In this document: piece after piece, positions 47,007 through 55,849 of the stretch
Layout: each line of letters starts with the position of its first letter
How positions within the stretch are numbered: the first letter of the stretch is position 1
Source: Corticibacter populi
Lineage (GTDB): Bacteria > Pseudomonadota > Gammaproteobacteria > Burkholderiales > Burkholderiaceae_C
Length of the DNA: 64,000 nucleotides
Assembly (NCBI RefSeq): GCF_004217315.1
Contig: NZ_SGWR01000002.1
Location: 426,414 to 490,413 of the forward strand
Direction of reading: 5' to 3'
Made by a program: the position numbers and the translations under genes
Notes under the pieces: model-generated
Database searches by the model: none
The model's input: only the letters and a program-made list of their open reading frames with translations
What the model was told of the DNA's origin: nothing

Positions 47007-47809
47007 CAGATGAATTCGCGGCGCTTGAACTTCCAGGTCGCCAGGGCCAGCAGCAGGCCGCAATAGCCCAGCGCCATCAGCGCCGCCCAACCCAGCGCGG
47101 CCCAAGGCACCGGCAGGCCGTACAGCGACAGATCGCGCCAGTCCAGCCGCGACAGGTCGGGCAACAGCCATTGCGCCACATTCAGTACCGGCAGCAGATA
47201 CGTGGCCTCCGCCGTGCCCTCGGCCCCGGGTGCCAGCAGGTACTGCAGGCTCACCCCCAGCGAGCGCGCCGCCAATGCAAAAAAGCAGCCCAGAATCAGC
47301 GGCAGGAACGGCGTGGTAGAGAGGCTGCACAGCAGCAGCGCAAAGGCCGCGATCACCAGCAGATCGAGCCAGATGCCCAGCAACACCAGCGCATAGGCGC
47401 CGCCCAGATGAATGGGGGTCGGCTGGCTGTACGACACCGGCAGCACGCCCAGCACCGCTCCCAGCGCCAGACCCAGCACCAGCACGCCCAGCGCCAGCAG
47501 GGCCGCCACGGCAAAAAAGCGGCTGGCCAGATACACGCCGCGCGAGACAGGATAGGCCAGCACGAAATACAGCGACTTGCGCTCGATGTCCTTGCCGAGC
47601 AGTTCCTGTACCCAGAACAGCGCCATCAGCATCAGCACCAGCCGGATACCGGAGAGGCCGACGTCCAGCGCCACGGTAGCGGGCTGCCGGGCGGAGAAAT
47701 TCGCGGCCAGCCATGCAATGAAGATGACTGCGGTGGCAATCATCAGCAACCAGCGGATACTGTGCGAACGGATGCCTGAGATCCAACCTGAGCGCATCAA
47801 TTGCCACAT
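47006..47809 (-). CDS. ABC-2-type permease of the pilin-linked cassette (PilI-like)
   Basis: Integral membrane protein of 267 residues with about six helices. The first is IRWLLMIATAVIFIAWLAANF, and then LVLMLMALFWVQELLGKDIERKSLYFVLAYPVSRGVYLASRF contains the ABC-2 signature region. The C-terminus WKFKRREFI is basic. It is the first gene of the three-gene transporter, 58 bases beyond a strong terminator that follows the pilin pair. The transporter therefore has its own promoter or relies on read-through. Its cargo is unknown. Confidence 0.85.
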   Translation of the reverse strand: MWQLMRSGWISGIRSHSIRWLLMIATAVIFIAWLAANFSARQPATVALDVGLSGIRLVLMLMALFWVQELLGKDIERKSLYFVLAYPVSRGVYLASRFFAVAALLALGVLVLGLALGAVLGVLPVSYSQPTPIHLGGAYALVLLGIWLDLLVIAAFALLLCSLSTTPFLPLILGCFFALAARSLGVSLQYLLAPGAEGTAEATYLLPVLNVAQWLLPDLSRLDWRDLSLYGLPVPWAALGWAALMALGYCGLLLALATWKFKRREFI

Positions 47810-47867
47810 GCAAAAAAATCCTGAATCTGCCTGATCATGCGCTCACATTAACACGCATTCTCCCAAG

Positions 47868-47894
47868 AAAAAGCGCGCCAATGGCGCGCTTTTT
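47868..47894. terminator. Strong bidirectional terminator after the pilin pair
   Basis: AAAAAGCGCGCC-aat-GGCGCGCTTTTT is a 12-bp perfect stem with T5 on each strand. It lies 23 bases beyond the stop of the secreted pilin-partner gene and separates that transcript from the ABC cassette. Confidence 0.93.
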
Positions 47895-47917
47895 ACTGAC
47901 ACTTCAATGAGAACTCA

Positions 47918-48286
47918 TCAAGCGCCGCAACCATTGGCATCGTCCGCATCCAAGCTCAGCGTGGGAGCTGACGGAGCCGTGCTACCCGTGGTCGGATCGC
48001 CACAGGCGGCAACCGAACCACCTTCGCTGGTGCCAGTGAAAGCGTTACGGCCACGGGTATTGTACGTACCTACAGCGATGGCAGTCTCATTCTGCGAATA
48101 GCCCAGCCCGACGTTGGACGACAGGGTGTACTTGAAATCAGACACAACGAATTCACTACCATCAGTCGCTGCTGTAAAGTCGTATGTTGCCGATGCGGCA
48201 GCAGGCTCTTGCGAGCCGGTTGTGTCCGCAAACACCGAACCGGAAGCGCAAACCAGAGCCAGGAATGCAATTTTTGCCTTGTTCAT
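47918..48286 (-). CDS. Secreted partner of the short pilin, PilA-C-like
   Basis: A 122-residue protein with a clear Sec signal peptide (MNKAKIAFLALVCASGSVFA, cut before DTTGSQ) and no prepilin motif. The mature 102 residues are Ser/Thr/Ala-rich and strand-like, with FKYTLSSNVGLGYSQNETA and GTYNTRGRNAFTGTSEGG. Cys95 and Cys120 near the end could form a disulfide loop, as in normal pilin heads. It lies 28 bases after the 61-residue prepilin with its own TTAGGAGAG site. In Geobacter the short PilA-N is paired with a separately encoded PilA-C/Spc head that joins it in the filament. Gene order, sizes and the head-like sequence fit the same plan. Direct homology is inferred. Confidence 0.7.
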   Translation of the reverse strand: MNKAKIAFLALVCASGSVFADTTGSQEPAAASATYDFTAATDGSEFVVSDFKYTLSSNVGLGYSQNETAIAVGTYNTRGRNAFTGTSEGGSVAACGDPTTGSTAPSAPTLSLDADDANGCGA

Positions 48287-48314
48287 GATAAAACTCTCCT
48301 AATTCGAAAATGGA

Positions 48315-48500
48315 TTACTTGACGGAGTTTGCAACAGCAGACGTCAGGAAATTCTTGGCGTCGGACTGGGCGGACTTGTCTTGCGCCTTCTTCTGGTATT
48401 CGCTGTACTGCGGAATGGCAATGGCAGCCAGAATGCCAATGATCGCCACGACGATCATCAGTTCGATCAGGGTGAAACCCTTTTGCAGGGAAGCCTTCAT
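48315..48500 (-). CDS. Short type IV prepilin, PilA-N-like (61 residues)
   Basis: A complete but very short major-pilin-type protein. [14 protein letters not shown] is a perfect class III leader with Gly before the cut, Phe at +1 and Glu at +5. The hydrophobic helix [21 protein letters not shown] comes next, and then an amphipathic helix rich in Lys, Asp, Gln and Ser ([20 protein letters not shown]). It stops at VANSVK, giving 53 mature residues with no beta-sheet head. The stop is genuine: none of the bases before the next gene continues a pilin. The start has GAGGAG 5 bases upstream. A sigma54-like promoter lies about 160 bases upstream. Confidence 0.92.
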   Translation of the reverse strand: MKASLQKGFTLIELMIVVAIIGILAAIAIPQYSEYQKKAQDKSAQSDAKNFLTSAVANSVK

Positions 48501-48588
48501 GGTGAACTCCTCGTAGGTAACAAAGGCCCCAACGGCCTTGGACGAAGACAGTTGAGCAAGCCCTGTGCCACCCTTCCAACCACTCTGG

Positions 48589-48629
48589 ATTGTCAAGAAT
48601 GCGTCAAACAACCACTTTTACTTGACAAT
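48589..48629. repeat. 9-bp inverted repeat in the pilin leader
   Basis: ATTGTCAAG (48589-48597) and CTTGACAAT (48621-48629) are perfect inverted copies 23 bases apart. They lie within the predicted untranslated leader of the short-pilin mRNA. They could be a leader hairpin or a protein site. Confidence 0.5.
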
Positions 48630-48673
48630 CATCAAGCAATTTTCGTCACACTTCGTTTCGATTGATCAATTTT

Positions 48674-48689
48674 TGCATCATCATTGCCA
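48674..48689 (-). promoter_or_regulatory. Sigma54 (-24/-12) promoter for the short pilin
   Basis: On the minus strand TGGCAA-N5-ATGCA has GG and GC exactly 10 bases apart, the essential spacing of sigma54 promoters (TGGCAC-N5-TTGCA). Transcription would start near 48662 and give a leader of about 160 bases. pilA genes of Pseudomonas and Geobacter are driven by sigma54 with PilR. pilS/pilR are not in the window. Confidence 0.75.
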
Positions 48690-48716
48690 AAAATTGGCAC
48701 ATAGCCTCAAGCTATG
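48685..48716. promoter_or_regulatory. Two palindromes next to the sigma54 promoter
   Basis: TGCCAA-AAA-TTGGCA (48685-48699) is a perfect palindrome overlapping the -24 element. CATAGC-CTCAA-GCTATG (48700-48716) is a second perfect palindrome directly upstream. Either could bind an activator or repressor. The rest of the gap, 48717-49107, shows no convincing gene or motif. Confidence 0.45.
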
Positions 48717-49107
48717 TCAATTCTTGCTCCGCCTCTCGCCCCTTCTGCGCGGCGCATGCAGGAGAGATTGCGCCAAGGCATGCTGGTGCTGGGTCAACCC
48801 CATGGCACAGCTATGACCATGGCAACATGCCAGTACGACCAATGGCTCGCATACCATCCATGACCGTCGGTTCGACAAAGTCCCTGAGAAGACGCTCCAT
48901 CAGCCCCGCGACGGCGGGAACTCAGCGGTAACTGAGCTGGAGAACCGCCCACTTTTCAGTCGCCATCCTTCCGGGTCAAGTCCGCAATGGCGGTGCAAGG
49001 TGAGTCGCATGGCCATGCATGCATTGCATTGGTGCCGTCAACGCCTGACACTGCTCAAACCAAAGCGGGCGAAATCAGGGGCACTTGTTCAGCGCCCCCG
49101 CCCTGCC
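48717..49107. other. Intergenic stretch without recognisable genes
   Basis: 391 bases between the pilin promoter region and the FHA gene stop. Short open frames on both strands have no ribosome site or family likeness. Composition is mixed and slightly less GC-rich than the genes. I see no terminator hairpin with a T-run for the FHA gene here. Confidence 0.5.
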
Positions 49108-49749
49108 TCAAGCCTGCTCCAGCCGGAACACCATGCCGATGCTGGCCATCTGGATCTTGTCGCCATCCTTGAGCTTGACGCTGCCTTCAATGGGCTGGCC
49201 GTTGAGGGTCACCGGGTCTTCCCCTTCCACCTTGGCGAGCAGGAAGCCGTCGAGCCGGTGCGTCAGAGAGATGACGCCGACGCCCGGCGTGCCGATGGTG
49301 GTGACGACCTTGGTGAGCGGCAGATGGCGCCCGGCATTGGGGCCAGCGGTGATCTCGATGAAGGCCGTTTGCTGTTGGCCGAGGACGCCGCGCGAGGTTT
49401 CCTGGAAGTAGGTCGGCATGACAGAGGGTGCAGAGCCTGCGTTGGCCCAGGCGTCCTGGATCTGCAGTTGCAGGCTGATGCGGTAGGGGCCGATGACCAT
49501 GCGGTCGCCCAGTTGCAGCTCCTGCCGGGCGATGGGGTCGCCATTGACGTAGGTGCCGTTGGTGCTGCCCAGGTCCTCGATCTCGACTTCGTCGTCCTGC
49601 ACGCGGATGATGGCGTGCTTGCCGCTGACGGTTGGGTCTTCGAGCACCAGGTCATTGTGCGGGCGGCGGCCCACCAGGGTCTGACCTGCCGGCAGCAGGT
49701 GCTCTTTGAGAACGCGGTCGTCCTTGCTGATGATGAGCTTGTATGGCAT
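49108..49749 (-). CDS. FHA-domain protein
   Basis: Phosphothreonine-peptide-binding protein of 213 residues from ATG 49749, preceded by AAGGAG. The N-terminal FHA domain (about residues 1-100) has VGRRPHNDLVLEDPTVSGKHAIIR and DLGSTNGTYVNGDPIA, the Arg, Ser-x-x-His and Asn residues that bind the phosphopeptide. The C-terminal half (about 120-213) looks like a second, diverged FHA-like fold (GRHLPLTKVVTTIGTPGVGVISLTHRLDGFLLAKVEGEDPVTLNGQPI). Such double-FHA proteins are common in betaproteobacteria. No Ser/Thr kinase or phosphatase gene is adjacent. Confidence 0.92.
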   Translation of the reverse strand: MPYKLIISKDDRVLKEHLLPAGQTLVGRRPHNDLVLEDPTVSGKHAIIRVQDDEVEIEDLGSTNGTYVNGDPIARQELQLGDRMVIGPYRISLQLQIQDAWANAGSAPSVMPTYFQETSRGVLGQQQTAFIEITAGPNAGRHLPLTKVVTTIGTPGVGVISLTHRLDGFLLAKVEGEDPVTLNGQPIEGSVKLKDGDKIQMASIGMVFRLEQA

Positions 49750-50263
49750 CGCAGTTGCTCCTTCTGGTGCCGTGGATCTGGCCATGGGCAAGACCCCTGG
49801 CTGTGGATTCTTGCGACGACCGGATGAAACACTGTTTACAAAATATGGGGATTCCTTCGGTGCGCGATGATAACGGCTTCAGACGCATCCCACCATTGGT
49901 GATTCAACGCCACGAGTCGAGACACATTTGAAATCACATTTATTTGCATTTGTTTACAATACCCTCTTCGGTTTCCTTGTCGGTTTCATCATGCCAGCCA
50001 GCGACATAACCCAAAACCCCCTTCAGAAGCCTCGCTTGCAAGCGGCAGGTGCTGCGGGCGTCCAGGGCAAAGCGGCATCGACCATGCCTGACTTGTACAG
50101 GCATGGGGTGTGGACGGAGACACGCAGCCGACAAGACCGGGGATATCCGGTACGGACTGGCCCGCACCAACCGCGATTTGCCTGACAGAGACAATGAGAG
50201 GGCGGTGGTAGGCCTAGGGTGTGTCAGGTCACGCGTTTCGGCATGTTTCGAGGAATCGCGAAG
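49750..50263. other. Intergenic stretch with one stem-loop
   Basis: 514 bases between the FHA gene start and the sucD terminator. CCATGCCTG (50082-50090) pairs with CAGGCATGG (50098-50106) around a 7-base loop, without a T-run. An AT-rich segment near 49920-49990 could hold a promoter. Open frames of up to about 130 residues exist here but have no start signal, coding character or family likeness, so I do not call a gene. Confidence 0.5.
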
Positions 50264-50304
50264 GCATGAAAAAACCGCCAGCAATGCTGGCGGTTTTTTC
50301 ATGC
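50264..50304. terminator. Strong terminator after sucD
   Basis: GCATGAAAAAACCGCCAGC-aat-GCTGGCGGTTTTTTCATGC is a 19-bp perfect stem with T6 in both directions. It lies 39 bases beyond the sucD stop. Confidence 0.95.
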
Positions 50305-50342
50305 CGGCGGCGCTGATGCGCGCCGCCAATGCCTGATGCGCA

Positions 50343-51236
50343 TCAGAGCAGTGCTTTCAGCAGCCGACCCATTTCGGACGGGTCGCGCGTGACCTTGAAG
50401 CCGCACTCTTCAAGAATGGCAAGCTTGGCATCGGCCGTGTCCTCGCCGCCGGAGATCAGCGCGCCGGCGTGGCCCATGCGCTTGCCGGCCGGGGCAGTGA
50501 CACCGGCGATGAAGCCGACCACGGGCTTCTTGAAGTTGTCCTTGCACCAGCGGGCGGCTTCAGCCTCGTCGGGACCGCCGATCTCGCCGATCATGATGAC
50601 GGCGTCGGTGTCCGGGTCGTCATTGAAGGCCTTCATCACGTCGATGTGCTTGAGGCCGTTGATCGGGTCGCCACCGATGCCGACGGCGGTCGATTGGCCG
50701 ATGCCCAGCTCGGTGAGCTGCGCCACGGCTTCATAGGTCAGCGTGCCGGAGCGGCTGACGACGCCCACGCGGCCCTTCTTGTGGATGTGGCCGGGCATGA
50801 TGCCGATCTTGATCTCGTCAGGCGTGATGATGCCCGGGCAGTTGGGGCCGAGCAGCAGGGTTTTCTTGCCGCCAGCGGCTTCCTTGGCCTTCATCTTGTT
50901 GCGCACTTCGAGCATGTCACGCACCGGGATGCCCTCGGTGATGCAGATGACGAAGTCGAGGTCGGCCTCGACGGCTTCCCAGATGGCGGCCGCGGCACCG
51001 GCTGGCGGCACGTAGATCACCGAGGTGGTGGCACCGGTTTCCTTGGCCGCTTCCTTGACGGTGGCGTAGATCGGCACGTCGAAGATTTTCTCGCCGGCCT
51101 TCTTCGGGTTGACGCCGGCAACGAAGCAGTTCTTGCCGTTGGCGTACTCGATGCACTTCTCGGTGTGGAACTGGCCGGTCTTGCCGGTGATGCCCTGGGT
51201 GATGACTTTGGTGTCTTTGTTGACGTAGATGGACAT
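50343..51236 (-). CDS. sucD: Succinyl-CoA synthetase alpha subunit
   Basis: Binds CoA and carries the phosphohistidine in the substrate-level phosphorylation step of the TCA cycle. It has 297 residues from ATG 51236. The N-terminal CoA-binding fold has [22 protein letters not shown], the middle [12 protein letters not shown] and [14 protein letters not shown], and the phospho-His is in [18 protein letters not shown] near residue 250. It follows sucC by 13 bases and ends before a strong terminator. Confidence 0.99.
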   Translation of the reverse strand: MSIYVNKDTKVITQGITGKTGQFHTEKCIEYANGKNCFVAGVNPKKAGEKIFDVPIYATVKEAAKETGATTSVIYVPPAGAAAAIWEAVEADLDFVICITEGIPVRDMLEVRNKMKAKEAAGGKKTLLLGPNCPGIITPDEIKIGIMPGHIHKKGRVGVVSRSGTLTYEAVAQLTELGIGQSTAVGIGGDPINGLKHIDVMKAFNDDPDTDAVIMIGEIGGPDEAEAARWCKDNFKKPVVGFIAGVTAPAGKRMGHAGALISGGEDTADAKLAILEECGFKVTRDPSEMGRLLKALL

Positions 51237-51249
51237 GGCAGGTGGTTCC

Positions 51250-52425
<1,176 letters not shown>

Positions 52426-52777
52426 GAGGAGTCTCTTTGAGAGGGGGAGGAATGGAAAGCACTCTGGCACCGGACGGGGTCTGCGCCCCTGCTGGCATGC
52501 GGATGAAGCGCCATGGCACTCGGGCAGGTCGGCGAGAAGGACTGCCGCCGCCTAATGTATCATGCCGCTTGGGTCCGGTCCGGCCGCTGGCACAGCGGCT
52601 TTTGCCGGGCCCTGACCCGCGTCAAAGCGCGCCCATTTTAACGGCCCGGCCCGCCGCTTGTGCAAGCGCACAATGGTTTTCATTCAGGGTAAACCCGGAA
52701 GAACATGGCGATTTCGTGGCTTTGCGTGCCCCGCCCGGAAGGCCGGCACCCAGCCCCTGATCGAGAAGGAAAGCAGC
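52426..52777. other. Divergent promoter region between sucC and argC
   Basis: 352 bases with no gene. GCCGCTG-gca-CAGCGGC (52583-52599) followed by TTTT on the plus strand is a small terminator-like hairpin. Nothing else resolvable was seen apart from purine-rich AGAAGGAAA before argC. Promoters for both operons must lie here. Confidence 0.5.
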
Positions 52778-53710
52778 ATGTCCAAAGTTTTCATCGATGG
52801 CGAAGCCGGTACCACCGGCCTGCAGATCCGCGAGCGCCTGGCCGGCCTGCCGGGCGTCGAGCTGGTGAGCATTGCGCCCGAGTTGCGCAAGGACGCACAG
52901 GCCAAGCGCGACCTGATTGCCGCCGTGGATCTGGTGGTGCTGTGCCTGCACGACGATGCCGCGCGCGAGACGGTGGCCCTGGTCGAGACGGTGGAACAGC
53001 AAGACGGCCGCAGCATCCGCGTCATCGACGCCTCGACCGCGCACCGCACGGCACCCGGCTGGATCTATGGCTTTCCGGAGCTGGTGCCCGGCCAGGCCGA
53101 GGCGATTGCCAAGGCCAGCCGCGTCGCCAACCCCGGCTGCTACGCCACCGGCGCCATCGCCATGTTGCGCCCGCTGGTCGACGCCGGTATCGTGCCGCAC
53201 GACTTCGCCGTGCATCTGCCGGCCGTCAGCGGCTATTCGGGTGGTGGCCGCGCCATGATCGAGGCCTACGAGGCCGGCCAGGCGCCCGCCTTCGAGCTGT
53301 ACGCGCTGGGCCTCACGCACAAGCACATCCCCGAGATCATGGCCTGCGCGGGCCTGACCACCCGGCCGCTCTTCACGCCATCGGTAGGCAACTTCCGCCA
53401 GGGCATGCTGGTGCAGTTGCCGCTGCAATTGGACACGCTGCCCGGCCAGCCCACGGCCGAGGACCTGCACGATGCGCTGGCCGCGCACTACGCGCGCACC
53501 AACACCCCCGGCCAGTACGTGCGCGTGCTGGCCCCGGATGGCAGCGGCAAGCTCGATGCGCTCGCCCTCAACGACACCAACCTGCTGGAGGTCCGCGTGT
53601 TCGGCAACGAGCAGTACCGTCAGGCGGTGGTGGTGGCGCGCCTGGACAACCTCGGCAAGGGCGCCAGCGGCGCGGCGGTGCAGAATCTGCAGTTGATGCT
53701 GGGGCTCTGA
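52778..53710 (+). CDS. argC: N-acetyl-gamma-glutamyl-phosphate reductase, type 2
   Basis: Reduces N-acetylglutamyl phosphate to the semialdehyde in arginine synthesis. It has 310 residues, the short (type 2) form. The NADP loop [17 protein letters not shown] lacks the longer type 1 insert. The nucleophile is Cys121 in [15 protein letters not shown], with the acid/base His in [13 protein letters not shown] 52778 has GAGAAGGAAA upstream. Other arg genes are not nearby. The gene is divergent from sucCD. Confidence 0.95.
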   Translation: MSKVFIDGEAGTTGLQIRERLAGLPGVELVSIAPELRKDAQAKRDLIAAVDLVVLCLHDDAARETVALVETVEQQDGRSIRVIDASTAHRTAPGWIYGFPELVPGQAEAIAKASRVANPGCYATGAIAMLRPLVDAGIVPHDFAVHLPAVSGYSGGGRAMIEAYEAGQAPAFELYALGLTHKHIPEIMACAGLTTRPLFTPSVGNFRQGMLVQLPLQLDTLPGQPTAEDLHDALAAHYARTNTPGQYVRVLAPDGSGKLDALALNDTNLLEVRVFGNEQYRQAVVVARLDNLGKGASGAAVQNLQLMLGL

Positions 53711-53771
53711 GCAAAGCCTTGGTGTCACGTTAAGCCTCGATTGTCGGTCTGCACTTGCCCTCGAACCGAAT

Positions 53772-53815
53772 CGCCGCGTTGCAGTCTTTGCCCAGACGTC
53801 CAGCCTGGGCAGCGG
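53772..53815 (+). repeat. Possible degenerate remnant of the dispersed element
   Basis: CGCCGCGTTGCAGTCTTTGCCCAGACGTCCAGCCTGGGCAGC (in pieces) resembles the element's CGGCGTTGCCCGCCTTGCCCAGACGCCCAGTCTGGGCTGC segment. No terminal repeat is attached. The surrounding 53711-53939 has no gene. The similarity could be partly composition. Confidence 0.35.
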
Positions 53816-53939
53816 CCTGTGCCTTGCGCTCCGATCCGATGGCGGCGTACGGTCTGCGACACCGGATGGTTGACGCGGCACTGGTCTGCGGCAGACCATG
53901 GCCTGCCTCTTTCCCCTGCCTGATCGTCCGACCGAACGC

Positions 53940-54662
53940 ATGAACATCTCCAGCTACCTGCTCGCCTTTGGCACCAGCGCGCTGGTGGCCATTGCCGCCT
54001 TGCTGCCGATCGCCAATCCGCCGAGCACGGCACCGATCTTCCTGTCGCTGACCGAGGGCGCCTCGCTCAAGACGCGGCACGAACTGGCCCGCCGCATCGC
54101 CCGCAATGTGTTCCTGCTGATGCTGGGGGCGGCGCTGCTGGGCTCCTTCGTGCTGGACGTGTTCGGCATCTCGCTGGACATCGTGCGCGCCGGCGGCGGG
54201 TTGATCGTCATCAATATCGGATGGCGCCTGCTGACCACCAACAGCGCCGAGTCGCCGCGCGCGGCCAAGATCGCCGAGAACTACACGCCGGAGATGATCC
54301 GCTCGACGGCCTTCTTCCCGCTCTCGTTCCCGATCACCTGCGGACCCGGCACACTGGCGGCCACCATCACGGTTGGCGCCAGCCTGGCCTCGCCCTCGAT
54401 CACACTCTCGGCAGTGCGCACGCTGGGCGCGGTGCTCGGGCTGGCGGTGGTGGCCTCGATCATCTACATCTGCTACCGCTATGCCGAATACCTCACCCGC
54501 TTGCTAGGCGAGACCGGCACCATCGTGTTCCTGCGGCTGTCGGCCTTCATCCTGCTGTGCCTGGGCATCCAGATCTTCTGGGACGGCGCCGGCAGCCTGC
54601 TCAGCGATGCCATCCGCGCCGGTGTCCATGCACCGGCCACCGTTACAACGCCAAACTCCTGA
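53940..54662 (+). CDS. MarC-family inner-membrane protein
   Basis: Integral membrane protein of the MarC/UPF0056 family, 240 residues with six hydrophobic helices. The start is MNISSYLLAFGTSALVAIAALLPIANPPSTAPIFLSL, and the family motif is FFPLSFPITCGPGTLAATITVG. The function of the family is unresolved. An early link to multiple antibiotic resistance was not confirmed for E. coli MarC. The gene stands alone and ends 18 bases before a rearranged copy of the dispersed element. Confidence 0.9.
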   Translation: MNISSYLLAFGTSALVAIAALLPIANPPSTAPIFLSLTEGASLKTRHELARRIARNVFLLMLGAALLGSFVLDVFGISLDIVRAGGGLIVINIGWRLLTTNSAESPRAAKIAENYTPEMIRSTAFFPLSFPITCGPGTLAATITVGASLASPSITLSAVRTLGAVLGLAVVASIIYICYRYAEYLTRLLGETGTIVFLRLSAFILLCLGIQIFWDGAGSLLSDAIRAGVHAPATVTTPNS

Positions 54663-54679
54663 TCTGACGCAGCTTGCTC

Positions 54680-54819
54680 AGAACCTGTTCACGATCTTTT
54701 CGTGGGTCACGCAGGTGGTCAAAAATGCAGTGGGCAAGACGCCCGTCGCCGCCCAGACTGGGTGTCTGTGCAAGGCGGGGCAACGTGGGGCTCTCGAAAA
54801 GAGATCTTGAACAGGTCCT
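54680..54819 (-). repeat. Dispersed TIR element, internally deleted copy E
   Basis: 140 bases bounded by AGAACCTGTTCACGATCTTT and GATCTTGAACAGGTCCT, both terminal repeats present. It contains the outer arm in reverse orientation (GGTCAAAAATGCAGTGGGCA, then AGACGCCCGTCGCCGCCCAG). It then jumps to GGGGCAACGTGG from the other end, so about 130 central bases are gone. It fills the gap between the convergent MarC and CZB-like genes, and its last base pairs with the final A of the CZB gene's stop. Confidence 0.85.
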
Positions 54820-55259
54820 CAGGCCTCTGACAGCGGCTCGGAGACAAGCATGCCGGACTTGTCCGGTTTGGAGGACTTGGCCGAGCGCAAGGCATCGTCC
54901 AACGCCATCAGCAGGCGCCCGAGTTGGCTGGCGTGGCGCAGCATCTGTGAACTGGCATGCCGCGCCCGCGCCGCATCGCCACCGGCAAACGCATGGAGTG
55001 CGGCCCGACGCGTTTCATGAAAACCTTGATGCTCGGCACACAATGGCTCGAAGAGATGCTGGGCTGTCGCGCCAGCGGCTGTCACCTGCGCCAGTGCCGG
55101 CCCTTCCAGCCAGTCCCGCAGACCACAACCGAGTTCCGCCCATTCTGCAACAGGCGGGTGCCCCTCCTCCAGCATGGCATGCAAACGGTTCATGTCCTGG
55201 ACATGCAGGTTGAGCTCATACAGCAAAAAGCCCTCTTCGATGGATTTGTCAGACGCCAT
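54819..55259 (-). CDS. Stand-alone CZB-like zinc-binding domain protein
   Basis: A soluble helical protein of 146 residues. It resembles the chemoreceptor zinc-binding (CZB) domain. YELNLHVQDMNRLHAML supplies the first His, ELGCGLRDWLEGP matches the CxxxxWL-type motif, and EHQGFHETRRAALHAFAGGD gives the paired His. CZB domains hold zinc with three His and one Cys and are usually fused to chemoreceptors or diguanylate cyclases. Here it is alone, so it may act as a partner of such a protein. ATG 55259 has AGAGGGAAG, and directly upstream of that site is an 8-bp tandem repeat. Confidence 0.65.
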   Translation of the reverse strand: MASDKSIEEGFLLYELNLHVQDMNRLHAMLEEGHPPVAEWAELGCGLRDWLEGPALAQVTAAGATAQHLFEPLCAEHQGFHETRRAALHAFAGGDAARARHASSQMLRHASQLGRLLMALDDALRSAKSSKPDKSGMLVSEPLSEA

Positions 55260-55271
55260 GCTTCCCTCTTC

Positions 55272-55303
55272 TGGAATGTTGGAATGTTGGAATGTTGGAA
55301 TGG
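55272..55303. repeat. Octanucleotide tandem repeat next to a ribosome binding site
   Basis: TGGAATGT occurs three times followed by TGGAATGG, giving four units of 8 bases. It ends 2 bases before the AGAGGGAAG ribosome site of the CZB-like gene on the minus strand. Slipped-strand changes would alter the spacing between promoter and ribosome site by 8 bases per unit. Confidence 0.85.
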
Positions 55304-55570
55304 AAGCAGCCTGAAGCACACCGAGCGAAGGTGCCTGCCAAGGCCTGCACCACCCTGGAAATGGCCCCAGGCTGCTGCTCATTTCCAATATGCAGCACAG
55401 CACCCCGGCAGCTTTTGCGCCAAGGCAAACCTGTCTCATTTCGGGATCCATCCGCAGCTGGTACGGGAGAAACGTCCGTTTTGAGCCACGAAATGGCTGG
55501 GTCGCCAATCCAGGCTGTCGCATTGGATGGTTGACACGGCACCAGGGCGTGCCATCAGTGAAAACGCGGG

Positions 55571-55849
55571 ACAGGTTCTAAGAACCTGTTTACGATCTTT
55601 TCATGGGCCACGTTGTTCCGACAGGCGATGCGATGCAAGGCGCAAACCGCAGTCGGGCCGGTGGCCCGGCGAGGATTTGTAACATCGCAGCGCGCGCCTG
55701 CCGGGACAACCCGAAGGGCAGGAGGTCAAAAACGCACCGGGCGGCGTTGCCCGCCTTGCCCAGACGCCCAGTCTGGCCTGCGACGGGCGTCTTGCCCACT
55801 GCATTTTTGGCCTCCTGCGTGACCCATGAAAAGATCGTAAACAGGTTCT
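55571..55849 (+). repeat. Dispersed TIR element, full-length copy C with adjacent extra end
   Basis: The element proper is 55581-55849 (269 bases), with perfect ends AGAACCTGTTTACGATCTTT and AAAGATCGTAAACAGGTTCT. One base before it lies ACAGGTTCT (55571-55579), an extra copy of the 3' end, making a head-to-head junction CAGGTTCT-A-AGAACCTG. The right end supplies part of the recX stop codon (TAG). The stretch 55304-55570 contains no gene. Confidence 0.93.

Noticed and set aside
46131..47813. 560-residue fusion of permease and repeat protein
   Set aside because: The first 268 codons are an out-of-frame reading of the permease gene. The real repeat protein starts at 47006 with a TGATG overlap.
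48315..48500. Short pilin as a frameshifted normal pilin
   Set aside because: No frame downstream continues a pilin head, the next gene has its own signal peptide and ribosome site, and the stop lies at a natural helix end.
49928..50185. Possible 85-residue gene (MKSHLFAFVYNTLFGFLVGF)
   Set aside because: A hydrophobic start is attractive, but there is no ribosome site, and the rest has no coding character or family likeness.
55272..55303. CRISPR array
   Set aside because: Units are only 8 bases with no spacers; it is a simple tandem repeat. No cas genes are present.
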